Shown here: positions 33,349 through 42,865 of the stretch, in pieces
How the letters are laid out: every line of letters begins with the position of its first letter
How positions within the stretch are numbered: the stretch's first letter is position 1
Assembly (NCBI RefSeq): GCF_000613785.1
Contig: NZ_BAJQ01000021.1
Coordinates: 1-43,576, forward strand
Origin: Segatella oulorum JCM 14966
GTDB lineage: Bacteria; Bacteroidota; Bacteroidia; Bacteroidales; Bacteroidaceae
DNA: 43,576 bases
Direction of reading: 5' to 3'
Position numbers and translations under genes: made by a program
Notes under the pieces: generated by a model
Seen by the model: only the letters and a program-made list of their open reading frames with translations
Database searches by the model: none
Told to the model about the DNA's origin: nothing

Positions 33349-33450
33349 TAAAAAAATAAGGCTTGTCATCACGACAAGTCTTATCGATACTTACTAAAAC
33401 TAAATTAACCACTAAAAAAAACTAATCTTTTTCTTTTCGTTGCAAAGATA
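33349..33450 (-). ncRNA. possible short RNA or leader ended by a hairpin
   Basis: A second -7 box (TATCTTTG, 33443-33450, minus strand) lies about 100 nt upstream of the gene's own promoter. The interval ends in a hairpin, CTTGTC / GACAAG with flanking AAG/CTT (33359-33378), followed on the minus strand by a seven-T run, an intrinsic terminator shape. A transcript of about 85-90 nt from near 33439 is predicted. The -33 element is not at the usual distance, so this is tentative. Confidence 0.35.
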
Positions 33451-33704
33451 TAGATAAAAGTTAAGACTACACTTATCAAAAAGTCGTTTCTTTTTAGCAT
33501 TTTGGCAGATTTTGTTATTTTTTGCCGCATTTCGGCCTTGAAAACCCTGTTTTTGCACGCTCATGGTGGTAAATTTACCCCCGATAAACGAGGAGAGGTG
33601 TGATGAACTGCGTCGGGATAAGGTTGTGTGTGGCATGTGTTTTCTGTTCCTCTGGTGGCGTTTAGCGAGAAGGGTGGGGTGTTCTTACATCTGTTAAGAC
33701 GAAA

Positions 33705-33737
33705 ATGGAGGAACTTCCTCCCGGAAATTCCTCCCAT
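33705..33737 (-). terminator. terminator after the lpxA-type gene
   Basis: ATGGAGGAA pairs with TTCCTCCCAT with one bulged C; a TTTTCG run follows on the minus strand. It lies about 30 nt after the stop of the acyltransferase gene. Confidence 0.65.
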
Positions 33738-33768
33738 GAATGATAGTATATCACTCGTATAGGTATGG

Positions 33769-34551
33769 TTATAGTTTACTGATAATTCCTATTTTTGTTG
33801 CCTTCACGAATGCTATGAGTGCGCGAATTTCGGGGCCATCGGGCACCTGTTCTTCAATTTGCCGCACTGCATCGAAGACGCTTGTCTGCCCATGAAAGAG
33901 CAAACGATAGGCATTTGCGATGTGTTTCTGCACCTTGGGGTCGAAATTTGCTTGCTCCATGGTGACCTTGTTCGTACCCGTATATTGCACAGGATTGCCT
34001 CCTGCTATAATATAAGGTGGTACATCTTTCGAGAAGGTAGTGCCGGCTTGTACCATCGCATAGCTTCCTACGCGTGTCTTTGCATTCTCAATCACGCTGC
34101 TACTGAGCACTACATAGTCGCCAATAACGCAGTCGCCGGCAATCTTACTGCCATATCCGAAGACGCAATAGTCGCCCACTTTGGTGTCGTGAGAGATGTG
34201 ACTGCCCTCCATAAGGAAGTTGTTGTTGCCAATAACGGTTTGTCCACCTTCGTAAGTAGCGCGGTTGATGACCACATTTTCGCGAATGATGTTGTCGTCG
34301 CCAATGATGAGTTCGGTCTTGGCGCCATTGTAATTAAAGTCTTGTGGAACGGCTCCGAGCACCGAACCTTGAAAGACTTGGTTGTTGTTTCCCATTCGAG
34401 TGCCAGTAAGAACACTGGTAAAGGGATAGATAATGCAGTTGTCGCCAATGACAACATCGTCTTCGATGTAGGCGAAGGGATATATTTTGCAGTTGTCACC
34501 AATCTTTACATTGGCGGCAATTTCTGCTTTGGGACTGATTTCACTTGCCAT
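33769..34551 (-). CDS. lpxA: UDP-N-acetylglucosamine acyltransferase, LpxA type
   Basis: A 260-aa left-handed beta-helix acyltransferase. Repeated hexapeptides (IGDNCK, IGDDNI, VGDYCV, IGDYVV) run over residues 1-185, followed by a C-terminal helical part (ANFDPKVQKHIANAYRLLF). FLMEGSHISHDTKVGD holds the two His equivalent to those in E. coli LpxA, where the second is the catalytic base; PYIIAGGNP is also conserved. The enzyme starts lipid A synthesis by acylating UDP-GlcNAc from acyl-ACP. In Bacteroidales lpxA is normally next to lpxD and the lpxC/fabZ fusion; here it follows the RND efflux operon by 50 nt. It may therefore be a second acyltransferase with another substrate. Confidence 0.82.
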   Translation of the reverse strand: MASEISPKAEIAANVKIGDNCKIYPFAYIEDDVVIGDNCIIYPFTSVLTGTRMGNNNQVFQGSVLGAVPQDFNYNGAKTELIIGDDNIIRENVVINRATYEGGQTVIGNNNFLMEGSHISHDTKVGDYCVFGYGSKIAGDCVIGDYVVLSSSVIENAKTRVGSYAMVQAGTTFSKDVPPYIIAGGNPVQYTGTNKVTMEQANFDPKVQKHIANAYRLLFHGQTSVFDAVRQIEEQVPDGPEIRALIAFVKATKIGIISKL

Positions 34552-34601
34552 ATTTTAATTATTTAATGTGAAATATTGTGTGATAGAAGCTGTCGTATGA
34601 C

Positions 34602-35999
34602 CTATTTTGCGCCACCACCTAAGGCACTATACAGGTTGACAACGGCTTGCATTTTGCTGAAATCGTCGGCAATCTTTGTGAGCTGCACGTTGAGTAAACT
34701 GCTCTCTGCGGTGATAACTTCGAGATAGGTGCTGCCGGCACTGGCCATTAATTCGCGTGTGTCGTTGACGTTTTGCTTGAGCACTTCAATTTGTTTTGCC
34801 TCGATTTTTGATTTCTCTTCGGCCGAATTATATTGAATAAGGGCATTGCTTACCTCATTTCCTGCTGCCAAAACGCTATTCTGCCAGTTGTTATAAGCTT
34901 GCTCATATTGTGCCTTAGCCACCTTTAATCCGGCAACGAGCTTGCCATTTTGGAAAATAGGTTGCGTCAAAGAGCCGACCGCTGTGAGCAACCATTTGCC
35001 CGGATTGACGATGCCCATGCCGCCACTGTTGGTGAAAGCGCCCGATGCACTGATATTGAGTGCAGGGTAGAAGCGGCTGCGTGCCGTCTGAACATTGTAG
35101 AAACATTGTGCCAAATTCATTTCTGCAGCATGCACATCTGCACGATTCTTGAGCAGCTGTAGGCCTATACCGGTGGAGAATTTTGCAGGGAGTGTCTGTT
35201 GATCGAGCGAACCTCGTGCAATGGTTTGCGCCTGTTGGCCTAAGAGTAGCGATAGGGCGTTCTCCGTTTCGCGTATCTGTCGCTTGATATCTGTCTTCTG
35301 TGTGAGCACCGAATAATAGCTCGATTCGGCACGTTGCACAGCTGTTGACCGCACACCTGCTACTGCATCTTTCTGCAACACCATGATGTCCCATGTATCT
35401 TTCGTGAGTTTCTCCATGTCGGTTACAATGTTTAATTGCTTGTCGAGCATGAGGAGTGTGTAGTACATGTTGGCGATATTGGCGATGAGTTTCGTTTGCA
35501 CCGACACTTGATAGTCTTTGCTTTGCAGCAAAGCTACTTGTGCAGAGCGTTTCGATGAAAGCAAGGTGCCAAACAAATCAACGTTCCAGCTGGCTTGAAT
35601 CGGCAGGCTATAAATCTTATTTGCTTTGTTTCCGTCCCATGAAGAGAGGGTTCCTTGCGGAGTAAGTGCTACCGAAGGAAGAAACGAAAGTTTTGCCGCT
35701 TGGAGCTGAGCTTCAGCCATTTTCACATTCAGCGCAGCGTTAAGCAAGTTAGGATTGTGGTTTAAACCTTGCTCAATGAGCTTTTGTAGTTGCGGATCGG
35801 TGAACACACTGCGCCAAGGTATGTTGGCAAAGCTGGATGTATCTGTTGCGGCTAAGGTATCGCGATCAGATGTAATATCGCGAATTAAGCCGCTTGTTTT
35901 GAGTTCCGGACGCTCATATTTCCCATAAAGGGCTTTGCAACCCGTCAACGAGACGGTTGCAAGCGCCAGAAGTATCATGTGACTATATATCTTTTTCAT
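34602..35999 (-). CDS. RND efflux outer membrane factor (TolC-like lipoprotein)
   Basis: A 465-aa outer membrane channel protein of the NodT/OprM family. A lipobox (VSLTGC) is at about residues 16-21, and two repeats of long helices and beta strands make up the mature protein, with ending ALGGGAK. NPNLLNAALNVKMAEAQLQAAK is typical for the family. It is the last gene of the pump operon, 7 nt after the inner-membrane pump gene, and forms the exit duct for the pump. Confidence 0.93.
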   Translation of the reverse strand: MKKIYSHMILLALATVSLTGCKALYGKYERPELKTSGLIRDITSDRDTLAATDTSSFANIPWRSVFTDPQLQKLIEQGLNHNPNLLNAALNVKMAEAQLQAAKLSFLPSVALTPQGTLSSWDGNKANKIYSLPIQASWNVDLFGTLLSSKRSAQVALLQSKDYQVSVQTKLIANIANMYYTLLMLDKQLNIVTDMEKLTKDTWDIMVLQKDAVAGVRSTAVQRAESSYYSVLTQKTDIKRQIRETENALSLLLGQQAQTIARGSLDQQTLPAKFSTGIGLQLLKNRADVHAAEMNLAQCFYNVQTARSRFYPALNISASGAFTNSGGMGIVNPGKWLLTAVGSLTQPIFQNGKLVAGLKVAKAQYEQAYNNWQNSVLAAGNEVSNALIQYNSAEEKSKIEAKQIEVLKQNVNDTRELMASAGSTYLEVITAESSLLNVQLTKIADDFSKMQAVVNLYSALGGGAK

Positions 36000-36006
36000 A
36001 CGATGC

Positions 36007-39000
36007 TTATTTGTTTTTATCCGTAATCTTCACTCCAAATGTGCGTGCATATTGCTTGAGTTCGGCCTCGGCTTCTGCGTTATGATCATCGTCAAACTTC
36101 AGCGGACTGAGCTTTTCTTGCAACCATTGGAAGATGACAAAGAGTGCTGGAACGATGAATACTTGGCAGAGTGTACCAATCAACATACCTCCAACTGCTG
36201 CTGCACCGAGGGTCTGGTTACCATTCTTTCCGACACCACTGGCAAACATTAAGGGTAGCAAACCAATGACCATGGCCAATGAGGTCATGAGGATTGGGCG
36301 CAAACGAGCTGCAGCTCCGAGGATGGCACTATAGCGAATGGCCATACCTGTGCGGCGTCTTTCCAAGGCAAACTCTACAATCAGGATGGCATTCTTAGCC
36401 AAAAGACCAATCAACATGATGAGCGAAATCTGCATATAGATGTCGTTGGAGTGACCGAAGAGCTGTGTAAAGAGGAATGCACCCGCCAATCCGAAGGGGA
36501 TAGACAGCACTACAGCTAACGGAAGAATGTAGCTTTCATACTGTGCACTCAAGATCAAATAAACGAAAAGCAGACACAAAACGAACACAATCGCAGTGGT
36601 ATTGCTGCTCTCTGCTTCAGAACGTGTCAGGCCGGAATATTCATAACCATAGCCTTGAGGCAGCGTATTCTTTGCTACTTCAGCAATCGCTTGCATGGCT
36701 TGTCCTGAAGAATATTTCGTATTGGGCGTCACACTCACGTTGATAGCCGTGAACAAATTGAAACGAGCAATGTTTGATGGCCCATAAACGCGCTTCAGTG
36801 TGCAGAACTCTGACACAGGAGACATCTGCCCATTTGCTGTGCGAACGTAGATATTGCTCAACTGATCGGGGCGCAAACGGTCGCTGGCCGGTGCCTGAAT
36901 CATCACGCGGAAGAGCTTACCATAGGCGTTAAAGTTGGATGCATACATACCTCCTAAGTAGCCTTGCAGCGTAGAAAGCACCACGGTTGGCGATATTCCG
37001 GCCTGCTTTGTCTTGGCAACATCGACATCAACCATATACTGTGGATAGTTAGGGTTGTAGGTAGTCATCGCCGTTTGTATCTCGGGTCGGGTATTTAATT
37101 CTTTCAAAAAGTCTTGCGTTATGTTGAAGAATTTATTCAAATCACCACCCGTTTTGTCTTCCATCGTCATGGTAATACCATTCTGCATGGAGAAACCTGG
37201 TACCATAGGTGGACCAAAAGCCAAGATTTGAGCATCCTTAATGCTTGCCGTTTGCTTGTAAATCATGCCCAAAACCGAATTAGCTTCCAAGGGATTTACG
37301 ATTAAAGCCATGGGATCTCCCTGCGTGATGGCATGCTTGATGCGTGCAAAGAAACCACCCGAACGCTCTTCAAAGGGTTTGAGTTTGATGATAAAGGTGG
37401 CTTGATCGGAGCCTTGTCCGGCGATGAAGTTGTAGCCAACGATACCTTCACGACGCTGAATAGCGGGGTTCGTAGCCAGCATTTGGTCAACTTCTTTCAC
37501 AATTTCGCGTGTCCGTTCCTGGCTTGTTCCAGGGTTAGCCGATATCATCACAAACAAAGTTCCTGTGTCTTCGTTGGGCACAAGACCAGTCTTTGTGGTG
37601 GCCATTGTTATGCCTAACACGACAAATCCTATCGCTACTGCAGTCGCAACCAACCATTTTTTGCCAATAATCTTGGTCACAATGTTTTTATATTTGTTGG
37701 TGGTTTTGTCGAAAACACGGTTGAAATTGCTGTGGAACCGGCTCACAAAGCTATCGTTATGCGCATTTTTCTCTTGGTCATGTGGCTTCAATAAAATGGC
37801 ACACAAGGCGGGAGAAAGTGTCAATGCATTCAAAGCTGAGATGACAATTGATAGTGCCATCGTCACACCAAACTCGCGATAGAAGGTTCCTGAAGTACCA
37901 CCTAAGAACGAAACGGGCACGAATACGGCAGCCATCACAAGTGTAATGGAGATGATTGCACCTGAAATTTCGTTCATGGCATCGATAGATGCTGTCAAAG
38001 CATTGTCATAACCTTGGTCTAATTTGGCATGAACGGCCTCCACAACCACAATGGCATCGTCGACCACAATGGCAATAGCCAAAAGCAAAGCCGACAGTAC
38101 CAGCAAGTTAATCGAGAAGCCAAACACCCAAAGGAAGAAGAAAGTTCCAATCAAAGCCACAGGAACGGCAATCAAAGGAATGAGCGTTGAGCGCATATCT
38201 TGCAGGAAGATATATACCACAATGAATACCAATGCCAACGTAATGAACAAGGTTGTAACCACCTCTTCGATAGAAGCAAAGAGGAATTCCGTGGTATCCT
38301 GTTCAATCGTATATTCCATTCCTGGTGGAAAACTCTCGCTGGCCTCTTTCAAAGCTGCCTTCACATCGCGTGCAATGTCGGTAGCATTCGAGCCTGCAAT
38401 CTGGTTCACCATGCCCATAACAGCGGGATGTCCGTTGTTAATCAGGCTCACATTATACATCAATGAACCGAGCTCTATCTTGGCAACATCCTTCAAACGC
38501 AGGGTCTGTCCAGTGGTAGAACTGGTGATAAGGATGTTCTCAAACTCAGAAGCTTGCTTCAAACGACCCTTATAGCGCAGTGCATATTCATAGGCAACCG
38601 AACCATTTTCGCCCAAAGAACCCGGTGCCGCTTCGATATTTTGCTCAGCCAATACTCCCGAAATGTCTGAAGGAATGAGGCCATATTGCTTCATCTTGTC
38701 AGGTTGTAGCCATATTCTCATCGAATAGGTTTCCATACCTGGAGTCTGAACATCGCCCACACCTTTGATACGTTTCAGCAGAGGAATGATGTTAATGTTG
38801 TTATAGTTTGTCAGAAACTGACCGTTATAGCGCCCATCTTCCGTCGTCAGCGAATACATAATCACGTTGGACGACTGGCGTTTCGACACCGTAACACCCA
38901 CACGTGTAACCTCGGCTGGGAGCAAAGCCTGTGCCTGTTGCACACGGTTCTGCACGTTGACAGCCGCCATGTCGGCATTCGTTCCTTGCTTAAAATAGAC

Positions 39001-39276
39001 CGTTATTAACGCCATACCCGAGTTTGTTGCCGTCGATGTCATATAAGTCATGTTCTCAACACCATTGATACTCTCCTCCAAAGGTGTGACAACAGAGTTT
39101 AATACCGTCTGAGCATCGGCTCCAGTGTACGAAGTCATCACCGAAATAGTAGGCGGTGCAATGTTTGGATACTGCTCAATAGGCAGCGAAACCAAGCCGA
39201 TAGCACCCAATAGCACGAAGAATACCGAGATAACCGTCGAGAGTACGGGGCGCTTAATGAAGTTTGTAAAAGTCAT
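36007..39276 (-). CDS. RND multidrug efflux transporter, HAE1/AcrB type
   Basis: A 1089-aa inner membrane proton antiporter with the standard twelve helices and two large periplasmic loops. Seen: N-terminal FIKRPVLSTVISVFFVLLGAIGL; the two helix-4 Asp in AIVVDDAIVVVEAV; and the helix-10 Lys in GLLAKNAILIVEFA, which form the proton relay; plus GTSGTFYREFGVTMALS. The drug range cannot be read from sequence. Adapter and outer membrane factor genes flank it in one operon (gaps of 14 and 7 nt). No regulator gene is adjacent. Confidence 0.96.
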   Translation of the reverse strand: MTFTNFIKRPVLSTVISVFFVLLGAIGLVSLPIEQYPNIAPPTISVMTSYTGADAQTVLNSVVTPLEESINGVENMTYMTSTATNSGMALITVYFKQGTNADMAAVNVQNRVQQAQALLPAEVTRVGVTVSKRQSSNVIMYSLTTEDGRYNGQFLTNYNNINIIPLLKRIKGVGDVQTPGMETYSMRIWLQPDKMKQYGLIPSDISGVLAEQNIEAAPGSLGENGSVAYEYALRYKGRLKQASEFENILITSSTTGQTLRLKDVAKIELGSLMYNVSLINNGHPAVMGMVNQIAGSNATDIARDVKAALKEASESFPPGMEYTIEQDTTEFLFASIEEVVTTLFITLALVFIVVYIFLQDMRSTLIPLIAVPVALIGTFFFLWVFGFSINLLVLSALLLAIAIVVDDAIVVVEAVHAKLDQGYDNALTASIDAMNEISGAIISITLVMAAVFVPVSFLGGTSGTFYREFGVTMALSIVISALNALTLSPALCAILLKPHDQEKNAHNDSFVSRFHSNFNRVFDKTTNKYKNIVTKIIGKKWLVATAVAIGFVVLGITMATTKTGLVPNEDTGTLFVMISANPGTSQERTREIVKEVDQMLATNPAIQRREGIVGYNFIAGQGSDQATFIIKLKPFEERSGGFFARIKHAITQGDPMALIVNPLEANSVLGMIYKQTASIKDAQILAFGPPMVPGFSMQNGITMTMEDKTGGDLNKFFNITQDFLKELNTRPEIQTAMTTYNPNYPQYMVDVDVAKTKQAGISPTVVLSTLQGYLGGMYASNFNAYGKLFRVMIQAPASDRLRPDQLSNIYVRTANGQMSPVSEFCTLKRVYGPSNIARFNLFTAINVSVTPNTKYSSGQAMQAIAEVAKNTLPQGYGYEYSGLTRSEAESSNTTAIVFVLCLLFVYLILSAQYESYILPLAVVLSIPFGLAGAFLFTQLFGHSNDIYMQISLIMLIGLLAKNAILIVEFALERRRTGMAIRYSAILGAAARLRPILMTSLAMVIGLLPLMFASGVGKNGNQTLGAAAVGGMLIGTLCQVFIVPALFVIFQWLQEKLSPLKFDDDHNAEAEAELKQYARTFGVKITDKNK

Positions 39277-39290
39277 AAACCTTTCCTTTT

Positions 39291-40490
39291 TTATTTACCT
39301 TGCATCGTTTTTACAAAGCCACCTGCAGAGCTTTGCTTCTCACCTAACTTCGCAGCGTCGTTGATACTCTTATTGTATTGTGCCAAGCTGATGGGCTTAA
39401 TCTGCATGTTGTCGCTCAGTTTGGCCAAGCCTTTCAGCACGATGCGGTCGCCAACAGCTAAGCCATCGGTTACAATATAGGTGTTCCCATCGTTTTGTGG
39501 ATTAACTTTTATCTCAGTGTATTTTACTTTATTGTCTGCACCCACTTTGTAAACAAACAATTTATCTTGCACCGATGTAGCAGCTTCTTGTGGAATAACA
39601 ATCGCATGTTGGCTGGTACGAGGAATGATAATCGTGCCCGAACCGCCACTCTTCAGCAACTTTTCGGGGTTATCGAAGTGTGCTATAAGCGAATAAGCGC
39701 CGGTAGATGCGTTGATAACGCCACTCATCTTCACCACCTTTCCGGGGTGATTGTAAATTGTTCCGTCGGCCAACTGCAACTTCACAGCGGGTAAATCTTT
39801 CAGCGCAGCAGCTACGTTGCCTGCCGCTTTTGTCATATCTAAGATGTCACTTTCAGCCATAGAGAAGAACACTTCAACCGTTTTGATGTCCGAAACAGTC
39901 GTCAAGGCATCTACAGAGGAGGCGCTTACCAAAGCTCCTTTCTTATAAGGTAGGCTGCCAACCACACCTGCTGACGGACTTTTTACTTGGCACCAGCTCA
40001 ACGTTTCCTTAGCCGATGCCAGCGCAGCTTGTGCTTGTGCTAAGGCAGCTTGTGCGGTTGTGAACGCGTTTTGCGCCGTAGAAAGCTCATATTGTCCAAT
40101 CACCTTCTTGTCGAACAACTTTTTATTGTTCTCGTAAGTCAAGCGTGCTGTGTTCAATTGTGCCGTAGCCGTGTTCACACCGGCTTGGGCTTGACGTACC
40201 GCTGCGCGATAGGTTTCGCTGTCAATGGTAAACAGCAACTGACCGGCCGATACCGCTTGCCCTTCATGAACATAGACGTTGGTGATGAAGCCCGATACCT
40301 TTGGCCGCACTTCTACATCTTGAATACCACGAATTGTTGCGGGATAGGTCGATTGAAGCGAAGCACTATTCGAACCAATCGTCTCTACAGGGAATTCGTT
40401 ATTGCCAAAGTTGGGCATTCCGCCACCGCCACCACAAGCGGTAAGCGCTACTGCAAGTGTAGCCACATACAAATAATTTTTAATCTTCAT
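39291..40490 (-). CDS. RND efflux periplasmic adaptor lipoprotein (AcrA type)
   Basis: A 399-aa membrane fusion protein. Signal peptide with lipobox LTAC (Cys near 19) followed by a Gly-rich GGGGG linker. The lipoyl/hairpin/barrel order is visible: VRPKVSGFITNVYVHEGQAV, then a long Ala/Gln-rich coiled coil (about 95-165, TAQAALAQAQAALASAKETL), then SPSAGVVGSLPYKKGALV. It connects the pump to the outer membrane channel in the periplasm and is the first gene in the operon. Confidence 0.94.
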   Translation of the reverse strand: MKIKNYLYVATLAVALTACGGGGGMPNFGNNEFPVETIGSNSASLQSTYPATIRGIQDVEVRPKVSGFITNVYVHEGQAVSAGQLLFTIDSETYRAAVRQAQAGVNTATAQLNTARLTYENNKKLFDKKVIGQYELSTAQNAFTTAQAALAQAQAALASAKETLSWCQVKSPSAGVVGSLPYKKGALVSASSVDALTTVSDIKTVEVFFSMAESDILDMTKAAGNVAAALKDLPAVKLQLADGTIYNHPGKVVKMSGVINASTGAYSLIAHFDNPEKLLKSGGSGTIIIPRTSQHAIVIPQEAATSVQDKLFVYKVGADNKVKYTEIKVNPQNDGNTYIVTDGLAVGDRIVLKGLAKLSDNMQIKPISLAQYNKSINDAAKLGEKQSSAGGFVKTMQGK

Positions 40491-41075
40491 ATCTATCTTA
40501 TACTATATTATTGCCTTTGAAAAACAGTTACCTTTTTATTCGGTTGAATATCGTTATCAACAATCTTATTTCTGAAAACTTCTACAGAACTTTTGGTTTT
40601 GATAGTGCAAAATTACAAATAATAGTTGGCTTTATATTCTTTCGAATGCCATATTTTAAGGAATATTATAGCTTGATGAAGTGATTTTAGTGGTAGTTGA
40701 GCGCATTCCTGCCAAGAGAATATTCTTATCTTTCCCCATAGCTGTAGGTCAACGAAGCTGCATTTTCTTTCTTCTGTTGTTGCAATGATGAGCCTGTAAG
40801 GCTGTATGCTTCCAAAAGTTTTGAGGCATATTGCTGCAAATCAATAGGTGAACGGGCCTAACCGCATTGCATCTTTCTTGGCTAATTCTAATGCAGTAGG
40901 GAGTATAATCCTTTTGTTTTTTGGCTGTTATGCACCTTTTCTTTATCTTTGTGCTGCAAAGCAGGTGCAAGTATATCTGAATTTAGGTTGGAATAAATTG
41001 GCACTCTGTTTCCCGAACACGTGTTAAACAAGCACGTCAGCATGGTAGTATCGTAAAAATAAATCGTAAAAACGA
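40491..41075. other. divergent promoter region of the pump operon and the 41076 gene
   Basis: A minus-strand -7 box TAATTTTG (40608-40615) could serve the pump operon, giving a leader of about 115 nt. A plus-strand promoter is at 40920-40951. Between them no gene is convincing and no clear operator palindrome is seen. Confidence 0.5.
40920..40951 (+). promoter_or_regulatory. promoter of the 41076 gene
   Basis: TTTG (40920-40923), 20-nt spacer, TATCTTTG (40944-40951). The predicted start near 40955 leaves a leader of about 120 nt, long for this window, with a small CGTG/CACG stem near 41021-41037. Confidence 0.7.
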
Positions 41076-41975
41076 ATGAAATATTGGCTATGTCTCCTCC
41101 TTCTTATGGCGACTCCGGCATTGGCACAAGTGCGCCTTTCTCCATGTGATAAACAGGATTATGAGCTGTATGCCTCACGCTTGAAAGCACTTTTTAATCC
41201 CGACGCTTCGCAACAATATATTGTGGTGGATGGGCAAAAAGAATTATATGCCTTACAAGTTATCAAGGGAAGCCACTTGGGACAAAGGAAAAAGACGCTG
41301 GCTCTCAAAGATTTCAAGCAGGTGTACACCATTGATGATGACAGTCTTTGTCAAATAAAGGTTTCATCTTTATTGCGTTTCGCCGTATTTTCGTCCACAT
41401 ATCTTGTTCGTAAGCGGCTGGGCTTTTTAAAAACCTGCTTCCTCTTCGATATGCAAGATGGCGCACAATACTCCATAAGGAATGCCGATGTCGCTGCCGG
41501 TAGTTTAACAGATGTCCTTGAACAAGTATGTATAGCGGTACGAAAGAATAATCCTGAAACCATCAGGCGGCTCTTTCCGCAGATAGACTCACTTACGAAA
41601 CATTTTAAATCTTATGAATTGGAAGAAAGTTGGGCGATTGAAACCGCAGAACAAGATGAGCGCAACATGCCTTCTGTGATATTATCCACACATTACAATG
41701 GTTTCAACTTTCAATTTTTTCAGCTGGAAACAGACACTGATTCACTCTGTCGAAAGTATGGGAAACTATTAAAAACAGTAGCACAATGGCTTTTTCTACA
41801 TTCCAATGTGCTCGATTTCAATGAGCGCGTCTATGTCTGCATTCATCATGACCGTTCGACGATTTATGACCGTTTTGCCCATCTCTATGGAAAATATTAT
41901 TTCCATATTACCGCCGACGAACTTAAAGAATCCACCTTGTATGCGCTTTTTAAATCTCGTTTTCTTGATTCTTGA
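41076..41975 (+). CDS. secreted protein of unknown function
   Basis: A 299-aa protein with a signal peptide (MKYWLCLLLLMATPALAQ). I do not recognise the family. It begins with a short helical part, has a basic hydrophobic middle (SSLLRFAVFSSTYLVRKRLGFLKTCFLFD) and an aromatic C-terminal half (NFQFFQLETDTDSLCRKYGKLL). The Cys at about 24, 92, 118 and later positions could form disulphides in the periplasm. It has a good promoter of its own, and the gene behind it starts 53 nt after its stop. Confidence 0.65.
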   Translation: MKYWLCLLLLMATPALAQVRLSPCDKQDYELYASRLKALFNPDASQQYIVVDGQKELYALQVIKGSHLGQRKKTLALKDFKQVYTIDDDSLCQIKVSSLLRFAVFSSTYLVRKRLGFLKTCFLFDMQDGAQYSIRNADVAAGSLTDVLEQVCIAVRKNNPETIRRLFPQIDSLTKHFKSYELEESWAIETAEQDERNMPSVILSTHYNGFNFQFFQLETDTDSLCRKYGKLLKTVAQWLFLHSNVLDFNERVYVCIHHDRSTIYDRFAHLYGKYYFHITADELKESTLYALFKSRFLDS

Positions 41976-42028
41976 ATTTGCGTGAACTGTGAAGATGCAC
42001 TGGGTTGTGTCCATTAAAGTTTAGAAAT

Positions 42029-42661
42029 ATGGTAAAGAAAAATCATATAGAATTGAAGTCTATCCGCTCTTTTGAGGTGTTTAGTCGATATTATTGGTAT
42101 CGGAAAGATTTGTCGGATATATGCAAGCAGTTGGGGATAGAATATGTGGGAACGAAACAAGAACTGAATTCCTATATAAAAGAATACTTCAATGGAAATT
42201 TGATAGCACATCGAACAGGCAAAGAAAGTGAACCGAATGCCATAAAAGTTCCTCTCCATCAAATCTCTTTAGCAACTCCTTTACTAGATTGTGGTTTTGC
42301 ATTGAATGCTTCTTTCCGAAAGCTATTCTCTGATTATACCGGCAAAGCCCATTTCAAGTTCACAGCAGATATGGCAACTGCATGGCGGAAAGTAAAACGT
42401 GAGCATGACCATTCATTTACGCTTCAAGATATGTTGGATATCTATAATGGATGTTCTTCTTATGCTCATTATGATCATAGTTCTTGTCAATGGAATCAGT
42501 TTTTGAAGGATTTTTGTGCAGATTCACGGAATGCAGTCTTCACTAATAAACTGAAAGTTGCATCAATCCTTTGGAAACAGGTGCGCGATTCGTTCCAGCC
42601 TAAAGTTTATAACTACAATCTCGTATTGCGCTATTGGGATATCATAGAGAAGTTGTTGTAG
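42029..42661 (+). CDS. SAP-domain-like protein, possibly with a DUF6434 region
   Basis: A 210-aa protein. Residues about 1-60 (FEVFSRYYWYRKDLSDICKQLGIEYVGTKQELNSYIKEYFNG) look like a SAP-type helix-extended-loop-helix fold. From memory this sequence style occurs in Bacteroidetes and Firmicutes proteins annotated as SAP or DUF6434. The rest (SFTLQDMLDIYN and a Tyr/His/Cys-rich YAHYDHSSCQWNQFLKDF) is conserved in style but without known activity. A TTG start at 42005 is possible, but the ATG at 42029 begins the recognisable part. Cytoplasmic; DNA or RNA binding is a guess from the SAP-like start. Confidence 0.6.
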   Translation: MVKKNHIELKSIRSFEVFSRYYWYRKDLSDICKQLGIEYVGTKQELNSYIKEYFNGNLIAHRTGKESEPNAIKVPLHQISLATPLLDCGFALNASFRKLFSDYTGKAHFKFTADMATAWRKVKREHDHSFTLQDMLDIYNGCSSYAHYDHSSCQWNQFLKDFCADSRNAVFTNKLKVASILWKQVRDSFQPKVYNYNLVLRYWDIIEKLL

Positions 42662-42825
42662 GGAAAGAACGAGAAAACAAGAATTTCCGAACGGCGTAAG
42701 CCTTTGCGATGCTATTTAATCTTGGTTTGGATTTGTATGGTATGCAGATGAATACGCCCCAAAATGGTGGATGAAGGACTTTACAAATCCTCTTCATTTT
42801 TCATTGCTTTCCCCGATAAAAGAAA

Positions 42826-42854
42826 AAGGAGTTGCGGTGAAACCGTAACTCCTT
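42826..42854 (-). terminator. terminator of tRNA-Met
   Basis: AAGGAGTTACGGT / ACCGCAACTCCTT on the minus strand around a 3-nt loop, 13 bp with one A.C mismatch on this strand, followed by TTTTTCTTTTATC. It lies 11 nt after the tRNA 3' end and may act in both directions, also ending the gene at 42029-42661. Confidence 0.8.
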
Positions 42855-42865
42855 GACGTTGATTG

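Larger units (their letters stand above)
33349..33768. other. intergenic region upstream of the TonB-C-domain gene
   Basis: Contains the possible short RNA at 33349-33450 and, near the left end of the lpxA gene, its terminator hairpin. The open frame at 33412-33636 on the minus strand lacks a family match, has poor codon use and overlaps the promoter, so it is not accepted as a gene. Confidence 0.5.

Noticed and set aside
33412..33636. 74-aa minus-strand open frame
   Set aside because: It overlaps a promoter-like region, has a low-complexity end and no recognisable features.
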